Assembly (NCBI GenBank): GCA_958450365.1
Contig: CAUEEP010000729.1
Span: forward strand, 1,061,501-1,125,500
Direction of reading: 5' to 3'
Length of the DNA: 64,000 nucleotides
From: Mesorhabditis belari
Lineage: Eukaryota; Nematoda; Chromadorea; Rhabditida; Rhabditidae
Both the position numbers and the translations under genes were made by a program. Position 1 is the first letter of the stretch, and each line of letters opens with the position of its first letter. A model generated the notes under the pieces. It ran no database searches. It had not been told where the DNA came from and was given only the letters and a program-made list of their open reading frames with translations. Positions 12,185 to 24,049 of this stretch are shown piece after piece.

Positions 12185-12472
12185 TACCGTATTTCTTCGA
12201 ATAGAAAACCGGGTAAAGAGTATCATCGCGTACTCCTGCGTAGCATTTAAAATTTCTTTTCTGCATAAAAGCTTTCAATCAAGTGCTATAGAGGTGAAAA
12301 ATGGCTCAAAAATCTGTTAGCTCATGTGGTATTTTTGAGTCATTTCCCAGCCCTATAGCACTTCATTGAAAGCTTTTATACAGAAAAGAAATTTTTAAAA
12401 AGGGCTGCTACGCAGGAGTACGCGATCATACTCTTTGCCCGGTCTTCTATTCGAAGAAATATGGTAAATAAA
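12185..12472. repeat. Palindromic MITE
   Basis: Inverted arms of about 120 bp: left AAATACCGTATTTCTTCGAA and CGCGTACTCCTGCGTAGC, right the reverse complements ending ATTCGAAGAAATATGG. A short loop lies near 12315-12335. Arms are close to identical, so it is probably a recent insertion. Confidence 0.85.
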
Positions 12473-13147
12473 TTGAAAAAATAGCGTCTATTAAGCCTAA
12501 ACCAGAAGTCGAGTCTTTCGTAAAGCCTATAGCTTTGGAAAGACTAGAAAGTTTTTAGAGAAATACCTCTAATCAATAATCTCGAATCAAATTCAATTCC
12601 AAAACTGATTCTCAATTGTGATAATTTAAAGGCTATAAAAAGAGCTTAAAACTCAAGAAATTTAATTTTCTAGCGGCTAGAAAAGTCGTTTTTCTTCTTC
12701 TTCTAATTTCAAAAACAAACCGAGAAACCAATTAAGTCTAGATGGGTGAGTTTTTATTTGAATCGACTTGTGCACATGGATGTGTGCTTTGTGGAAATGA
12801 GGGGAAGAGGAGGATGGGCAGCAATTTATGTCGTTGAGCCGTTCCCCTTCCCCCTCTACTCTTCCACTTCAAACTCACCCATCTGAATTCTCTTTTTCCC
12901 TTTTTTTTTCAAAACCCTTTGAACTTTTTGAGTACTCTAATCAACGAAAAATTCCTTCAAACTTGATCAAATTTTTTTCTTCGTTTCCTCGTCTAGTGTT
13001 TTCGTCTATTCTTGTATACGTGAGCTCTTGCAAACGCGCATTATTTGGCTTAGTTGTTTCCTTATCTCTCTAAATTTGGTTCCTTATCTCTACAAAGCTT
13101 TCTTTTCTAAATATAAGCCGTTTCTTTTAGAGAGAAACAAGAATTGA

Positions 13148-16100
13148 ATGGATGAACTATCGGATAGCGAAATGCTCGACGAGATTGCACCTGAGTGTCT
13201 CCCGTGGATTGGTTCGTAAAGTTGTACAAAAGTTTGATTCAAAATTTAATATCTTTGTGTGAGATTTGGATTGAAACAATCTCAAGCGCTACAATAACGT
13301 GCTTTTACTGTTATCTTGAGGGTTTCTTAGTTTCTATGAATCTATAAATGGTTCTGCGGAAGAAGTTAGTAGAATAGCAACACTTATCGACTCTTTAATA
13401 AGCACTTATCTATATTTTTCTAAAGTTTTTTTGCGTATTTTGTGGTGGGAAAGCGCCTTGAAATGATCCATTTTACTTTTTTGGGTGCTATGGGAGTTTA
13501 GGGGAGCACTCAAAACTTGCAACAATTACATCAATTTGCACTTAACTTCTCTGTGCCAAAATTTCGATTCTACGCCCTAAAATTACCTAGAAAAACAACT
13601 TTTGGAATAGAAATTGGTTAATATTAGCTTTTAGAGCTTTTTAAAACGCGAAAAAAGGTGCGCTAATGGTCTAAGTACGGAAAAAAAGGTGCGCAAATGT
13701 CCGGGTGCGCAAAAAAAAGGTCGCATTTGTCCCACTCCCAAAAACAAAAGAAAAAGAAAAGAAAAACAAAAGAAAACAAAAGAAAAACAAAAGAAAAACA
13801 AAAGAAACATAAAAGAAACAAAAAGAAAAGAAAAAAAAGACAAAAAACAAAAGTCGACAATGATTTTGATCAAAATGAAAAAATTCTTTGAAATGGCAGA
13901 CAAATAGGGGTACGGTAGAAGGTCCACACTTTAGAAAACACTTGTTAACAAAAAAAATTCTATGGGAAAGATTTAAAAGAAATTATTTTTCCAACATCAA
14001 GGATATTTTAATTTTATAATTCCAAGAATATTTAATGTTTTTATAATATAAAATGAATTTCTAGATGTTCGGTCGGATCCGACCACTCATCCGCTGAGCG
14101 TGGCCGCTTGCATCGTTCTTTACTCATTCGTTTTCGTTCTTGGTCTTGTCGGGAATCTCGGAGTGATTGGTGAGTTAGGTTTTGATTTGAGCTAAGCTGT
14201 CAGCTAAGCTAAGCTAAGCCATTGTCAGCTAAGGTGTCAGCTAAGCTGCCAGCTAAGCTAAGCTAAGCCATTGTCAGCTAAGCTGTCAGCTAAGCTAAGT
14301 CATTGTCAGCTAAGCTGCCAGCTAAGCTAAGCTAAGCCATTGTCAGCTAAGCTGTCAGCTAAGCTGCCAGTCTAAGAAGTCGAAGAATTCTAGAATTAGT
14401 TCTATTGGTGTACTTTTTGATCTAGAATTAGTTCTATTGCTGTACTTCTAAACGCATTCTTTCTAGAGTAGCTTCAGCTCAAGAAGAATACAATGCGTTT
14501 TCTTTAGCTGAGCTTGACTTGAGCATAAAATAGATTTTGATAGTTCATCGAATTCATCAAATTCTTATCGAATTCATCGAATTCTCATAGAATTCTCATC
14601 AAATTCTATCAAAACCTCATCAAATTCATCAATTTCTCATCAAATTCATCGAATTCTTATCAAATTGTCATCAAATTCATCAAATCCTCATCAAATTCAT
14701 CAAATCCTCATCAATCTCTAAACCATCACCATCTTTCAGTCGCTACTTTGCGATATCGAAGCTTGCAAACCGTGCAGAATATCTTTATCGTCAATTTGGC
14801 CGTTGCGGATGTGATTTTGTGCATTCTGTCAATCCCATTGACTCCAGTGACGCATATTTTCAAGCAATGGTTGGTTTTAGAGCATTCTAGAAAATTCTAG
14901 AAGTGAAATAAATCATTTAGGTATTTCGGTGAAGTTTTGTGCAAAATTTTCGGCGCAATGCAAGCGATTGGCGTTTTTATTGGCACGTTTTTCCTGTGCG
15001 CTATTGCTGTCGATCGATACTTTCGTCTAGTCGGTGCACCGGGTGAGTTCCAGAGAGATAAATCACAAAAAGAACAAAAGAACAAAAGAACAAAAGAACA
15101 GTGAAGTGAACTTAACAATGAAATCTTTAGGTAGACCATTGCGTAAACAGGATGCCCTACGGATTACGGTATCTCTTTGGTGGTGGTCGACTGGTTGCAC
15201 GATACCGTATGCTTATCATATGAGTCTACACTCGTACGATCGTTCGTTTTTTTTAATACTGAGCTAATTATAGAGCTACTTTAAAACTGAAAAGAAAAAC
15301 TTAAAAAAATAAAAACTAAACAAGTTAAATGACAAACCAAATAGCTTCAGCATTAAGCTTTTTTAAATAAAATTAATCAATAGATGTTAATGATCTTAAT
15401 GATCTCACCATTAAATGTTAAATTCGATTTTCTAAATGAGTCTTCGAATCCATTTGAAATCCATTTGAAATTCTCAATCCCAATTCGATTTAGCGACATT
15501 TGTGCTGTTAGAAGCCGCTTGCCAAATTCGTCTTTTATCGCTTGACATCGTCCTGTTCGTGTTGTTGATTTTCTAGTGCTATATCTAGCTGGATATCTGT
15601 TGATGAGAGCTCTAGATCTCATTGATTGATCTTTGATCTAACTGTCGAAAGGATCTTATCGATTGATCTTCGATCTAACTGTCGAAGAGAGCTCTTCGAT
15701 CTTCGAAAGGATCTCATCGATTGATCTTCGATCTAATTGTCAATGAGATCTCATCGATCTTTGAAGGGAGCTCATCGATTGATCTTCCATCTAACTGCCG
15801 AAGAGATCTCATCGATCTTCGAAGAGATCTCATCGATCTTCGAAGAGATCACATCGATCGATCTTTGAAGGGATCTCATCAATCGATCTTCCACCTAATT
15901 GTCAATAAGATCTCTTCGAGCTTCGATCCAGAAGTCGAGCAATTTCCTGATTACTCTTTCCAGTGTATATGCTTGGATCTGTCTTCTCGAGGGCCCTCTT
16001 GTCATTACTTAAAAATAACTTAATAAACTTAATCAGTAAACTCAATAAATTATATATAACTCAATAGCTCAATGAATTATAAATAAATGTAAAACGAAAG

Positions 16101-19100
16101 AGAAATAACTACAAATAAAAATCAGAGTGGTTCTGTAATTAGTTGAAGCAATGTACTCTAATAGCTCCCTCGTACAGTCGCGTAGTTGAACGCGTAGTTG
16201 AACGCGTAGTTGAACGCGTAGTTGAACGCGTAGTTGAACGCGTAGTAGTTATCATTTTTTACTTAGCTTCTAGATTTTCCCAACTACACAAAATACTAGA
16301 TTTCATGGGTTATCTTTTGACACCATAAAGCAAATGCAAAGCAAAGCAATTGCAGCTTAAAGTAGAAGAGAATGGCACGCGTTCAAAGTTAGACTACGCG
16401 GCAATACCTTGGCATTACGGCATTACCTTGGCATTACCGCAATATTACGAGAGTGGCGTTCTATTAGAGTATTTATTAGAGTATTTATTAGAGTTTATTA
16501 GAGTTTATTAGAGTTTATTATTGAGCACGTGAGGCTGACTGGTTAAGTGTCTTTTATCTTAATCGGAAGGTCGAGGGTTCGAACCCCACATGCGACATGG
16601 TCACCCCCTTCGGATTTCCTTTCCCTTCGGGTTGAGAGGTTTTCTGGAGTTGAGAGCAGTCTGGTGGTTGTGGCCCCAGTTCTTTAAAGTGACAAGCCAC
16701 TCCTTCATCGTCATCTTCCCTTCACCACCAAAAAAGCTATTTAGTTCCCCATTGAGCTTAGGGTTAGGGAGCCGTCTGTCATGACGTGGGTTAAGTTAAG
16801 ATATAGCCTAGTATTGTGTGTGCCGTTGTATTGTGATTGATATATTTCGTGTATGCAATAAATTCACCACTGGTAGCCCCAGTCGGTATTTTTTATTAGA
16901 GTTTATTAGAGTATTAGAGTTTCTATTAGAGTTTCTACTCTATTACAGTATTTGATAAAAAGCCTGGCTTAGCCTTGAAGTCAAATTAATGTAATTCCAG
17001 GAATTTGTGGTCAATTCTGTACGGAGAAATGGTCATCAGAGACGATTCGGATTTACTATACGATTTTTGTGCTCGTTATTCAATTCATCGTCCCATTCAC
17101 TATTATGACAATTTGCTATCATTCAGTGAGCTATTTTATAAGTCGATTTTTATAAACAAACCCTTTCTGGTGCACTTCTGGAGCACTTCTGATGCACTGA
17201 ATTTCTCAATTTTTCAATTTTTCAATTTTTCTTATAGAAAAAGAAGAAAAACGAAGAAAAATGAAGAAAAATGAAGAATTAAGTGCGCTAGAAAGATTGC
17301 GTTTACAAATTAAAGCAAGTAAGCAAAGCAATTAGATTCAAAGCAAGTAAAGGATTAAATCAATTTTATAGATATTTGCCTTTCTTCGGCGTCGAGCAGC
17401 TAATCGTTTAACATCAATCGGTCAACAAGCCAATTTACTCTATGTTCTTGCAGCGACAGCTGGTGGAGACTCGCAACAACATAAAGAACAAGTAAGCTTT
17501 AGAGATAAACTAAAAAAATCGTCATTTTGTCAAACTGCCAAATCACAAACTGCCAAATTACAAACTGTCAAATTACAAACGCTTCTAACTTGCTTTAAAT
17601 CTAACCCATTGACATGAACTATAGCTCAAAAAATAGAGAATTTCAAGAGCTTTTGAATGAATTAAAGAATAATGAAAAAGATTGATTCTAAAGAAAGTTA
17701 TAGCCTGAATCAATTGGTTCGACTACAAACGCTTATAACTTGCTTTAAATCTATTTGATTAAGATGATCTATAGCTCAAAAAATAGCCAATCTCAAGAGC
17801 TTTTGAATGAATTAAAGCACATTGAAAAAGCTTGATTCTAAAGAAAGTTACAGTGGTTTATAGTCTTCTACAACGGTCCGTTTCGACTACAAACCACTGT
17901 AACTTTCTTTAGAATCAATCTTTTTCATTATTCTTTAATTCATTCAAAAGCTCTTGCAATTCTCTATTTTTTGAGCTATAATTCATATCAATGCGTTAGA
18001 TTTAAAGCAAGTTAGAAGCGTTTTTAGTTTACGTTTGTAGTGTCGAGGATATTCGCAATTAAACTTTGGAAAATAGAAGTTTATAACTTTAGCTATCCCA
18101 TTTGATCGATCAGAAGAAACGGGTGATCGCGCAGAAGAGACGCGTCACCATCATTCTTGTTTCAATGGTTTGTCATGAGCAATAAGTGTTTACGGATCGA
18201 CTATCGTATTTCAATCCGGTGGCCATCTTCGGCCATCTTCATCTAAACAATTACAGGTGGCCATCTTCGGCGTGACCTCACTTCCCCATAATGTTGTCTC
18301 AATGTTGCTCGAGCATGATCAAACGATTCTCACCGTTGGTGACACCGATTATCAATACATTGCATCAATGGTCACACATTTGTAAGTTTGTACATTTATC
18401 CTTTCATTTTTGAGACTTCATCGGCTACGACATATAAAACAGCAAAACAAAGAACTGTTTCTAAAATCAATCCATCAACGATCGATCCAGATTTTGTTGG
18501 AAATCTGGATTGATTTGGATGGAAATCTGGATTAGAAACAGTTCTTGATTTTGCTGTTTTATACGTCGTAGCCGATGAAGTTTCAAAAATGAAATCTTGA
18601 GTTACACTTGCGTATTTCTCGCTTGAAAGAATCAAACTTCGCTTTTGCTTTGATTGAAAGTGAGAAAACTGCAGGAAAACTGCAGATGATCGACAACTTT
18701 AAATTGTGTTTTCCTTTGCAATGCCCGCAAAACGACGAACTTTGTGAAATGATCCTGGTAGACCATCAAAAACTTGAATTCTCCATCGGAAACGGATTGA
18801 AGATCGATTAAATCCGTGCCTTTGACGAATGACGAAAAGGGCCCTTTTATAGCCTTTGGTTATTGTATGATAAAATGCCCACTCTTTAGAATGCGTTTTT
18901 AGCTTTTAAGCGCCTTTTAGAGAGCTTGAGTTTGTGGTATTGACTTGAGTCAATACATAACTCAAGATTTCATTTTTGAGACTTAATCGGCTAGCCGAAG
19001 TCTGAGACTTCTTCGGCTGAAATCCTTCATCGGCTACGACATATATATTATAAAAAAAGCTTAGCTTATAATAGCTTAGCTTACTAAAAGACACCCTACC

Positions 19101-19510
19101 CAGAAACTAAACTAAATTAAACTAAATTAAACAAAACAAAACTAAACAAAACAAAACTAAACAAAACAAAACTAAACAAAACCAAACAAAACAAAACAAA
19201 ACAAAACCAAACAAAACAAAACAAAACAAAACCAAACAAAACAAAACTAAACAAAACAAAACAAAACCAAACAAAACAAACTGCCCAGAAGCGCCAGTGT
19301 ATGTTTGGATGACTAAAGTACGCTCTTCAAAAGAAATTCAAAAAGAAATCAATAACTTTTAGTTTGGCAATGTTATCCTGTGTGGCAAATCCCCTTCTCT
19401 ATGCTTTTCTCAACCCGGAATTCCGCGAGTTGATCGTTTCGAGTCTACGATGGACTCCCTACGTGGTTGTGAGTCGTTCGTGGCAACCCACACAGACAAG
19501 CATACTCTAA
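13148..19510 (+). CDS. Neuropeptide receptor, rhodopsin-family GPCR (NPR/NPY-receptor-like)
   Basis: Seven-helix receptor spliced from about nine exons. Exon 1 (13148-13210) is MDELSDSEMLDEIAPECLPW. TM1 with GLVGNLGVI is at 14064-14169; TM2 with FIVNLAVADV at 14740-14875; TM3 with FGEVLCKIFGAMQAIG and the DRY motif (AIAVDRYFRL) at 14921-15041; TM4 at about 15131-15240. Extracellular loop 2 and TM5 (GICGQFCTEKW, QFIVPFTIMTICYHS) are at 17000-17126. Loop 3 is at about 17372-17491, TM6 (QKRRVTIILVSM, then VAIFGVTSLPHN) at about 18110-18381, and TM7 with NPLLYAFLNPEF plus the tail at 19362-19510 (TAA). The cysteines of TM3 and loop 2, DRY and NPxxY are all intact, so it should be functional. Loop-2 and TM7 motifs fit nematode neuropeptide (NPR) receptors; the ligand cannot be read. 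Introns of 0.4-1.8 kb hold palindromes, tandem repeats, a tRNA-derived retroposon and a Ginger-like fragment. Confidence 0.85.
13570..13965 (-). repeat. Dispersed MITE copy in receptor intron 1
   Basis: Reverse copy of the 9790-9940 element, extended by GTGCGCAAATGTCC and GGTCGCATTTGTCCCAC (13690-13736). The same box recurs at about 20870, 21185-21240 and 29195, defining a family with end GTGGGACAAATGCGACC. A purine-rich tract fills 13737-13855. Confidence 0.7.
14175..14375 (+). repeat. CAGCTAAGCTAAGC tandem repeat
   Basis: Higher-order repeat built from GCTAAGCTAAGCCATTGTCA and GCTAAGCTGCCA blocks, in the intron after TM1. A separate TCATCAAATTCATCGAATTC repeat follows at about 14545-14725. 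Confidence 0.8.
15600..15935 (+). repeat. GATCTCATCGATTGATCTTC tandem repeat
   Basis: Degenerate units of 30-60 bp rich in GATCTTCGA and CTAACTGTCGAA, in the long intron between TM4 and loop 2 of the receptor. A six-copy 12-bp repeat (GTAGTTGAACGC) follows at 16180-16242. Confidence 0.75.
16524..16890 (+). mobile_element. tRNA-derived SINE-like element
   Basis: The tRNA-like head (16524-16594) has a D-arm GGCTGACTGGTTAAG and a perfect B-box GAGGGTTCGAACCC. It runs into a unique body of about 290 bp ending near GCAATAAATTCACCACTGG. The ends GCACGTG and CACATGC pair at six of seven positions but leave the T-arm one base out of register. Head plus non-tRNA body suggests a SINE. No second copy of the body is in this window, so the element is inferred from structure. 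Confidence 0.45.
17150..17310. repeat. Small MITE with GTAAACGCA...TTTCTAGTGCACT ends (copy 1)
   Basis: Left end ATAAACAAACCCTTTCTGGT and right end AAGTGCGCTAGAAAGATTGC followed by GTTTAC are inverted copies of one terminal motif. Sits in a receptor intron. Other pairs are at 38165-38396, 52290-52415, 54388-54482 and 63281-63925. Confidence 0.6.
17530..18045. repeat. Palindromic MITE with internal duplication
   Basis: A unit beginning ACAAACGCTTCTAACTTGCT occurs twice directly (about 17573-17710 and 17730-17855) and once inverted (17878-18040), joined through AGTTACAGTGGTTTATAGTC. Lies in the intron before TM6. Confidence 0.85.
18400..19060 (-). mobile_element. Ginger-like DNA transposon fragment (integrase piece in inverted repeats)
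   Basis: The ends carry the motif TCGTAGCCGATGAAG and its inverse (18548-18600 and 18960-19045); an extra inverted copy at 18405-18440 makes a palindrome. On the minus strand 18680-18812 reads as integrase core (FKFLMVYQDHFTKFVVL), the part around the first catalytic Asp. Retroviral-type integrase with terminal inverted repeats and no LTR or reverse transcriptase is the Ginger arrangement. Non-functional. Confidence 0.65.
19090..19285 (+). repeat. AACAAAACAAAACTA low-complexity tract
   Basis: Run of AAACAAAAC units with C/T variants in the last intron of the receptor. Confidence 0.85.
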
Positions 19511-19517
19511 TTCGGAT

Positions 19518-19891
19518 GTAAAAAGCGTAATCTTTAATCTATCTTGGCTATATATTTGTTTTCTATGTAAATTTGTTTACATATTATGTAAAAAATATAC
19601 TTTCAGAGTAGCGCCCCCGCCAGTGTCCCCCTTGCCATTGGAAATCTACGGTATTTTGCCATTTTCTCGCTATCTACTGAATCAATTTTTATGATTTTCG
19701 TACCATTCAATGGAGAATTAAATTACGCATCGAATGGTACAAAAATCATAAAAATTGATTCAGTAGATATCGAGAAAATGGCAAAATACCGTAGATTTCC
19801 AATGGCAAGGGGACACTGGGGGGCGGTACTCTGAAAGTATAGTAAAAAAAAAGCGTAATCTTTAATCTATCTTGGTTATATATTTGTTTTC
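19518..19891. repeat. Perfect palindromic MITE inside a 45-bp direct duplication
   Basis: 19598-19845 is a near-perfect inverted repeat from TACTTTCAGAGTAGCGCCCC to GGCGGTACTCTGAAAGTATA, with a short loop at about 19715-19735. It is bracketed by two direct copies of AAAGCGTAATCTTTAATCTA (19520 and 19850) continuing to TATATATTTGTTTTC. Lies just after the receptor stop codon. Confidence 0.9.
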
Positions 19892-20394
19892 AGCTCTTGG
19901 ATAAAATCCGACGCTTTTGAAGAAATCCGAAAGTTTTGCTAGATCTTTACTAAAAACTAACCAAAAATCTATCAAAACTTTTGGATTTCTTCAAAAGTTT
20001 CGTATTTTTCCAAAAGCCTTGTTTTCTATTTGTACATATGTGTTCTTATCTTTATCTTATTGTTAGCTTCATATCTCTAGAGAATTTTCTCACCAAAATA
20101 CGAGTCAATGATCTTATTTCTGTCATTTTTCAAGTTGTGGTTGTTGTTTATAAAAAAAAATTTATCGTAATCTGGAAACCGTTATTTTTGGATACAAAAA
20201 ATAACGAAAATACAAAAAAACCGTTATTTTTGGATTTGATTTGGATTTGAACACAATTTCTGATGCCCTATAAACCTGGCTAAAATAAAGTAGATAATAA
20301 AGTAGACTTGCCTATTAGTCAAGGTTAGTGCAGAAAATGCAAGAGTAACTAAAAACAATAAGATATTTGGTCTATTTGTGATTTGGTACTTGTG

Positions 20395-21268
20395 GAGTAT
20401 CCGGGAGGGTCTTTCAATATCCGGCGGGTAAAATTTTAAGATCCGGGGTAAACAAGATGCACGAGTAATGCAAGAACATAAACATAAACCAAACATAAGA
20501 ATTAAATAAATTTGTGAAGTACAACAGTGACAATGAATACTACTCGTAAAAATCTATCGAATTTACTTCTAGGCCAGGAGGCCAAATATCAACACATAAA
20601 ACTACCCCAAAAAATGGTTTTGAAGAAAAAAAAGTGACCCGCCAACTAGGATAGTATCAACATTTCTAATAATGACATAAAAAAATTTTGTAGAAGTTAC
20701 GTTTTTTGATCGAGTATCACCTCGAATCACGTAATCACCTCGAATAAATTGAATATCTTTACATTTGAAGGGAATTTAAGCGGCTGAATATCTTTAAAAG
20801 AGGTCGTATATAAAGTATATAAAATTTTATCCCACCGGATCTTAAAATTTTACCACTCTGGAGGGGGTGGGACAAATGCGACCTTTTTTTGCTGGAAAAG
20901 GCCTTAGACAAGGCCGTAGAGCTTCGAAAATATTTCCACATAAGGGAATCGTATGCGTAGATTCCTAATTTCGACAAATCAGACCTCGCTGACACGTCAA
21001 ATTTGGGCTAAAAGGCAAAAACTGCGGTAAAGCGTTAAGTTGCGTAGTTTTTGCCTTTTAGCCCAAATTTGACGTGTCAGCGAGGTCTGATTTGTCAAAA
21101 TTCGGAATCTACGCATGCGATTCCCTTATATGAAAACATTTTTGAAGCTCTACGACCTTTCCTAAGGCCTTTTCCAGCAAAAAAAAGGTGCGCAAATGTC
21201 CAGTGTGCAAAAAAAGGTCGCATTTGTCCCACCCCGGATATTGAAAGTCTCCCCGGATACTCCACATG
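20395..21268. repeat. Nested fold-back element (GTGGGACAAATGCGACC family)
   Basis: Inner palindrome 20868-21238, with arms of about 150 bp (GGTGGGACAAATGCGACCTT ... AAGGTCGCATTTGTCCCACC) and a core at AACTGCGGTAAAGCGTTAAG. Outer fragments GAGTATCCGGGAGGGTCTTT (20395) and the inverse near 21240-21262, with AAAATTTTAAGATCCGG and its inverse at 20428 and 20835, suggest it inserted into an older inverted repeat. Confidence 0.85.
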
Positions 21269-21304
21269 TACCTGTGATTTTTATTTGAAACTAAATTGAC
21301 CGAT

Positions 21305-21708
21305 AAAAAAAGGGGTAGGCTAATCTCCGCCATTTTATTTCCGCAATTCGCCATAACTTTCTTCTAAGTCGACCAAATTTTATGATTTTTGTGTCATTTT
21401 GTTGATCTCAATAAGTGCAATAAATTGACATGAAAATCATAAAGATTGGCCCAATGTTGCACTTATTGAGATCTACGAAATGACACAAAAATCGTAAAGA
21501 TTGGCCCACCGTTGCGCAAATTAGCCTCGCAAATTAGTCGGGGTAGGCTAATTTGCGCAACAGTTGGCCAATCTTTATGATTTTTGTGTCATTTTGTTGA
21601 TCTCAATAAGTGCAACAAAATGACACACAAATCATAAAGATTGGACCACTTAGAAGAAAGCTATGGCGAGTTGCGCAAATAAAATGGCGGAAGTTTTCCT
21701 ACCCGATA
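21305..21708. repeat. Tandem/inverted MITE cluster (GGGGTAGGCTAATNTGCGC family)
   Basis: Contains two or three partly inverted copies of a unit with CCATAACTTTCTTCTAAGTC and TTTATGATTTTTGTGTCATT. Another single copy is at 28428-28596. End motif GGGTAGGCTAATTTGCGCAA. Confidence 0.8.
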
Positions 21709-22035
21709 AATAAAGCAAAAAAGTGTTTGGTGAAAATCCTATTGCAATGAATTAACTGAATATCAGAATCCAATTTAAAGGGTTACTGTAAGTGAAAAGT
21801 CGCCGCCGCAAAGCACAAAATTCACTCATTCGTTCATTTCTTTACTTCTTGTGTTGTTCAGCTAGTTTTTCAATTTTTAACAATGAGAATTATTTGCGCA
21901 TTAAAACAATAATAGCTAAGTGCTCGAATAAAATCCGCCCTACACACTGTTACACCATTTTCCTTTGAACTCTTGATTTAATATTATTTGCAGTTCACTT
22001 TTAGTTAACGAATTTCTTCATTTAGAAAAGCAAAG

Positions 22036-23264
22036 ATGACTGGTTGGGACGCCTACATCTCCAACTTGACCGCCTCATCGCCACACATTCAACGCGCGGC
22101 TATCGTCGGATTTCCGGATGGATCCGTGTGGGCGCGCACAGAAGGGGGAAACAAGTTTGAGGTAAGCATATTTATTGGTATTGAAATTTGGTGGAAAGTT
22201 GATAGACCTGGCTTGATTAGCAAAAGATTACCATAAAGGAGAGTGATGGCAATAAATGTATTTGCAAATAACGAGTTCGTTGGTACTTTGGTGGTTGAGA
22301 GGGGCCACTGTTGTCCTGGCTGAGTTGAATCTAATGTTTTGAGTGATTGTATTGATACCTTTTCTCTATTCTAGGGCAATCAAATATGCTTTATAGATTG
22401 CAAGCACATTGCACTATTTTCCCAAGTCTTTGGCAATTCTAACCTAATCTCATGTACTTTAACCAGCAAGCGCTACCTCAAAGCTGCCTACACTTGAAAA
22501 TCAAATAAAAACAGCAATAAGAAAGTTGAAGCGTATTGTAAATGCTCTAAAAGTATAATCATATTTGGTGACACTAGAATAGGTAGATAAAAGGTATTAA
22601 TACAACTACTCAAAACATTAGATCCAAATAAGCCAGGAGAACGGTAGCCCCTCTCGACCACCAAAGTATCCAGCTCGCTTAATTAAAGACAAGCTGAATT
22701 TTAATGTTGCTCCTTAAGTACTGTCGTAAACGTAAAAAGTTTATTATTGCTAAGTAAAGTTTGACATAAAAAGCCCGGCTAGCAACGGATTACATAGATT
22801 AAGAGTTAGCCCTATAAATCTCTTGGTTTAGGCAACAGAGAAAGAACTGAAGAAACTGGTCGCCGGTTTCAACAACCCAAATGACGTGCCTACTCATGGA
22901 GCCGATTTGGAGGTGAGATTTTTAAACATGATTAGGCTTTAATTGGTTTCAATATAACTTCTTACCTTTTAGAATGTTCACTACATTGTACCCCAAGCGG
23001 ATGACGGTGTCATCTTTGGCAAAAAGGACAAATCCGGGTTCTTTGCAGCAAAAACACAATCGGGTAAGCAAACTTTCCGGCTTTTGTTACCTGTAGTTTA
23101 GCAAATTAGCTGCTTGTTTTAGAATAAACATTACTTTCGACTCAATTAATTTTTTTTCTTTAGCAGTTCTCATTGCCGTCTTCAAGGGAGAATCAGCCGA
23201 AGGAACACAAGTTCGAGGCGCCGTTGAGAAGCTCGCGCAATACTTGACCTCCACCGGATACTGA
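22036..23264 (+). CDS. pfn: Profilin
   Basis: Complete four-exon gene: 22036-22161, 22832-22912, 22973-23063 and 23164-23264, totalling 399 nt (132 residues plus stop), the usual length of nematode profilins. It starts MTGWDAYISNL, the conserved N-terminal helix with the Trp-Tyr pair that contacts poly-proline, has GSVWAR and NNPNDVPTHGADL in the middle, and ends AVEKLAQYLTSTGY with the C-terminal poly-proline-binding helix. IFGKKDKSGFFAAKT carries the basic phosphoinositide/actin face. Every junction keeps phase. The ATG is preceded by TTCATTTAG (22016-22024), a possible spliced-leader acceptor. AATAAA lies at about 23396. Profilin binds G-actin and formins and speeds filament growth. Which of the nematode paralogues this is cannot be told. 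Intron 1 (670 bp) hosts a palindromic element. Confidence 0.95.
22252..22695. repeat. Inverted-repeat element in profilin intron 1
   Basis: Left arm ACTTTGGTGGTTGAGAGGGG and TAATGTTTTGAGTGATTGTA pairs with right arm ACTACTCAAAACATTAGATC and CCCCTCTCGACCACCAAAGT. Arms are about 120 bp with many mismatches, so this is an older insertion than others in the window. Confidence 0.8.
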
Positions 23265-23783
23265 GGGATCAAAATAAACCCGACCTGTTTCATTCAGCCA
23301 TTTTTCTGTCATACATCTCATTTCTGTGCATTTGCCTCTTTCATGTTTGTGATTTCATTCAACTCTATTAAGCAATGCCAGATTGTGGCGGTTTTAAAAT
23401 AAATGTTTTAATTTCGTCTCAAATCAACTCTCAAAAGTTTGCGAAGATAGTTTTTGCAAACTCTAAACATCACACAAAGCTTTGATAGTATAGGTTTTAA
23501 TAATTACAAGCGTTTTTCGAATAGTTCGGTGCATGCATAAGGCATGCCCATTATTTTTTTTGAGAAACAGCAATTTTTGTTGGTTTTTGCATTTTTGAAT
23601 TGTTTTCTACTTCCTAAACGGCAGAATGCGTCAAAAAGCAAGAAATTGACTAAAATCAGCGAAGATTAGAATCGAAGAGTTTTTTTACAGCATTGTATTA
23701 GGAAAATATCACTTTAAGATGGAAATAAAAAAAAAATGAAACAACAAAAAAGCATATAATTTGAAAACCGTCGGGTTTCAACG

Positions 23784-23975
23784 TCAATAGCGTCCATTGT
23801 CCAAATCAACCTCATCGTCACTTTGATCAAAGATTGACGGGTTGGCGAGTGAATCGAGGGGCATCTCCAACTGTGCCTCGTCAAAGAGCTGTTCAGCGAA
23901 CTTCAATTTGTATCGACTTGGGAAAGCCCGAAACTTATGCAGTGTTAAACGAATGAAATAGTGGAAAACCTTGGA
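23784..23975 (-). CDS. Unidentified last exon
   Basis: Minus-strand frame ending in TGA at 23784-23786 that reads like real protein: LTLHKFRAFPSRYKLKFAEQ followed by LFDEAQLEMPLDSLAN and a very acidic end (SIFDQSDDEVDLDNGRY). An upstream in-frame stop shortly above 23990 means the exon must begin near there, perhaps after TTCCAAG. No preceding exon was found, and the same interval on the plus strand begins the acyl-CoA synthetase fragment. I do not recognise the family. It may be the 3' end of a gene whose other exons were lost. Confidence 0.35.
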   Translation of the reverse strand, partial: SKVFHYFIRLTLHKFRAFPSRYKLKFAEQLFDEAQLEMPLDSLANPSIFDQSDDEVDLDNGRY

Positions 23976-24049
23976 ACAATTCGACCCAGATTAGCATCTT
24001 GTACAGCAATAAAATTTCGGCTAGTCAACTTCAACGACTAATTTCTTTT

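Noticed and set aside
12828..13073. Plus-strand frame upstream of the receptor start
   Set aside because: Low-complexity Ser/Phe-rich, no splice link to the receptor, ends before the receptor ATG.
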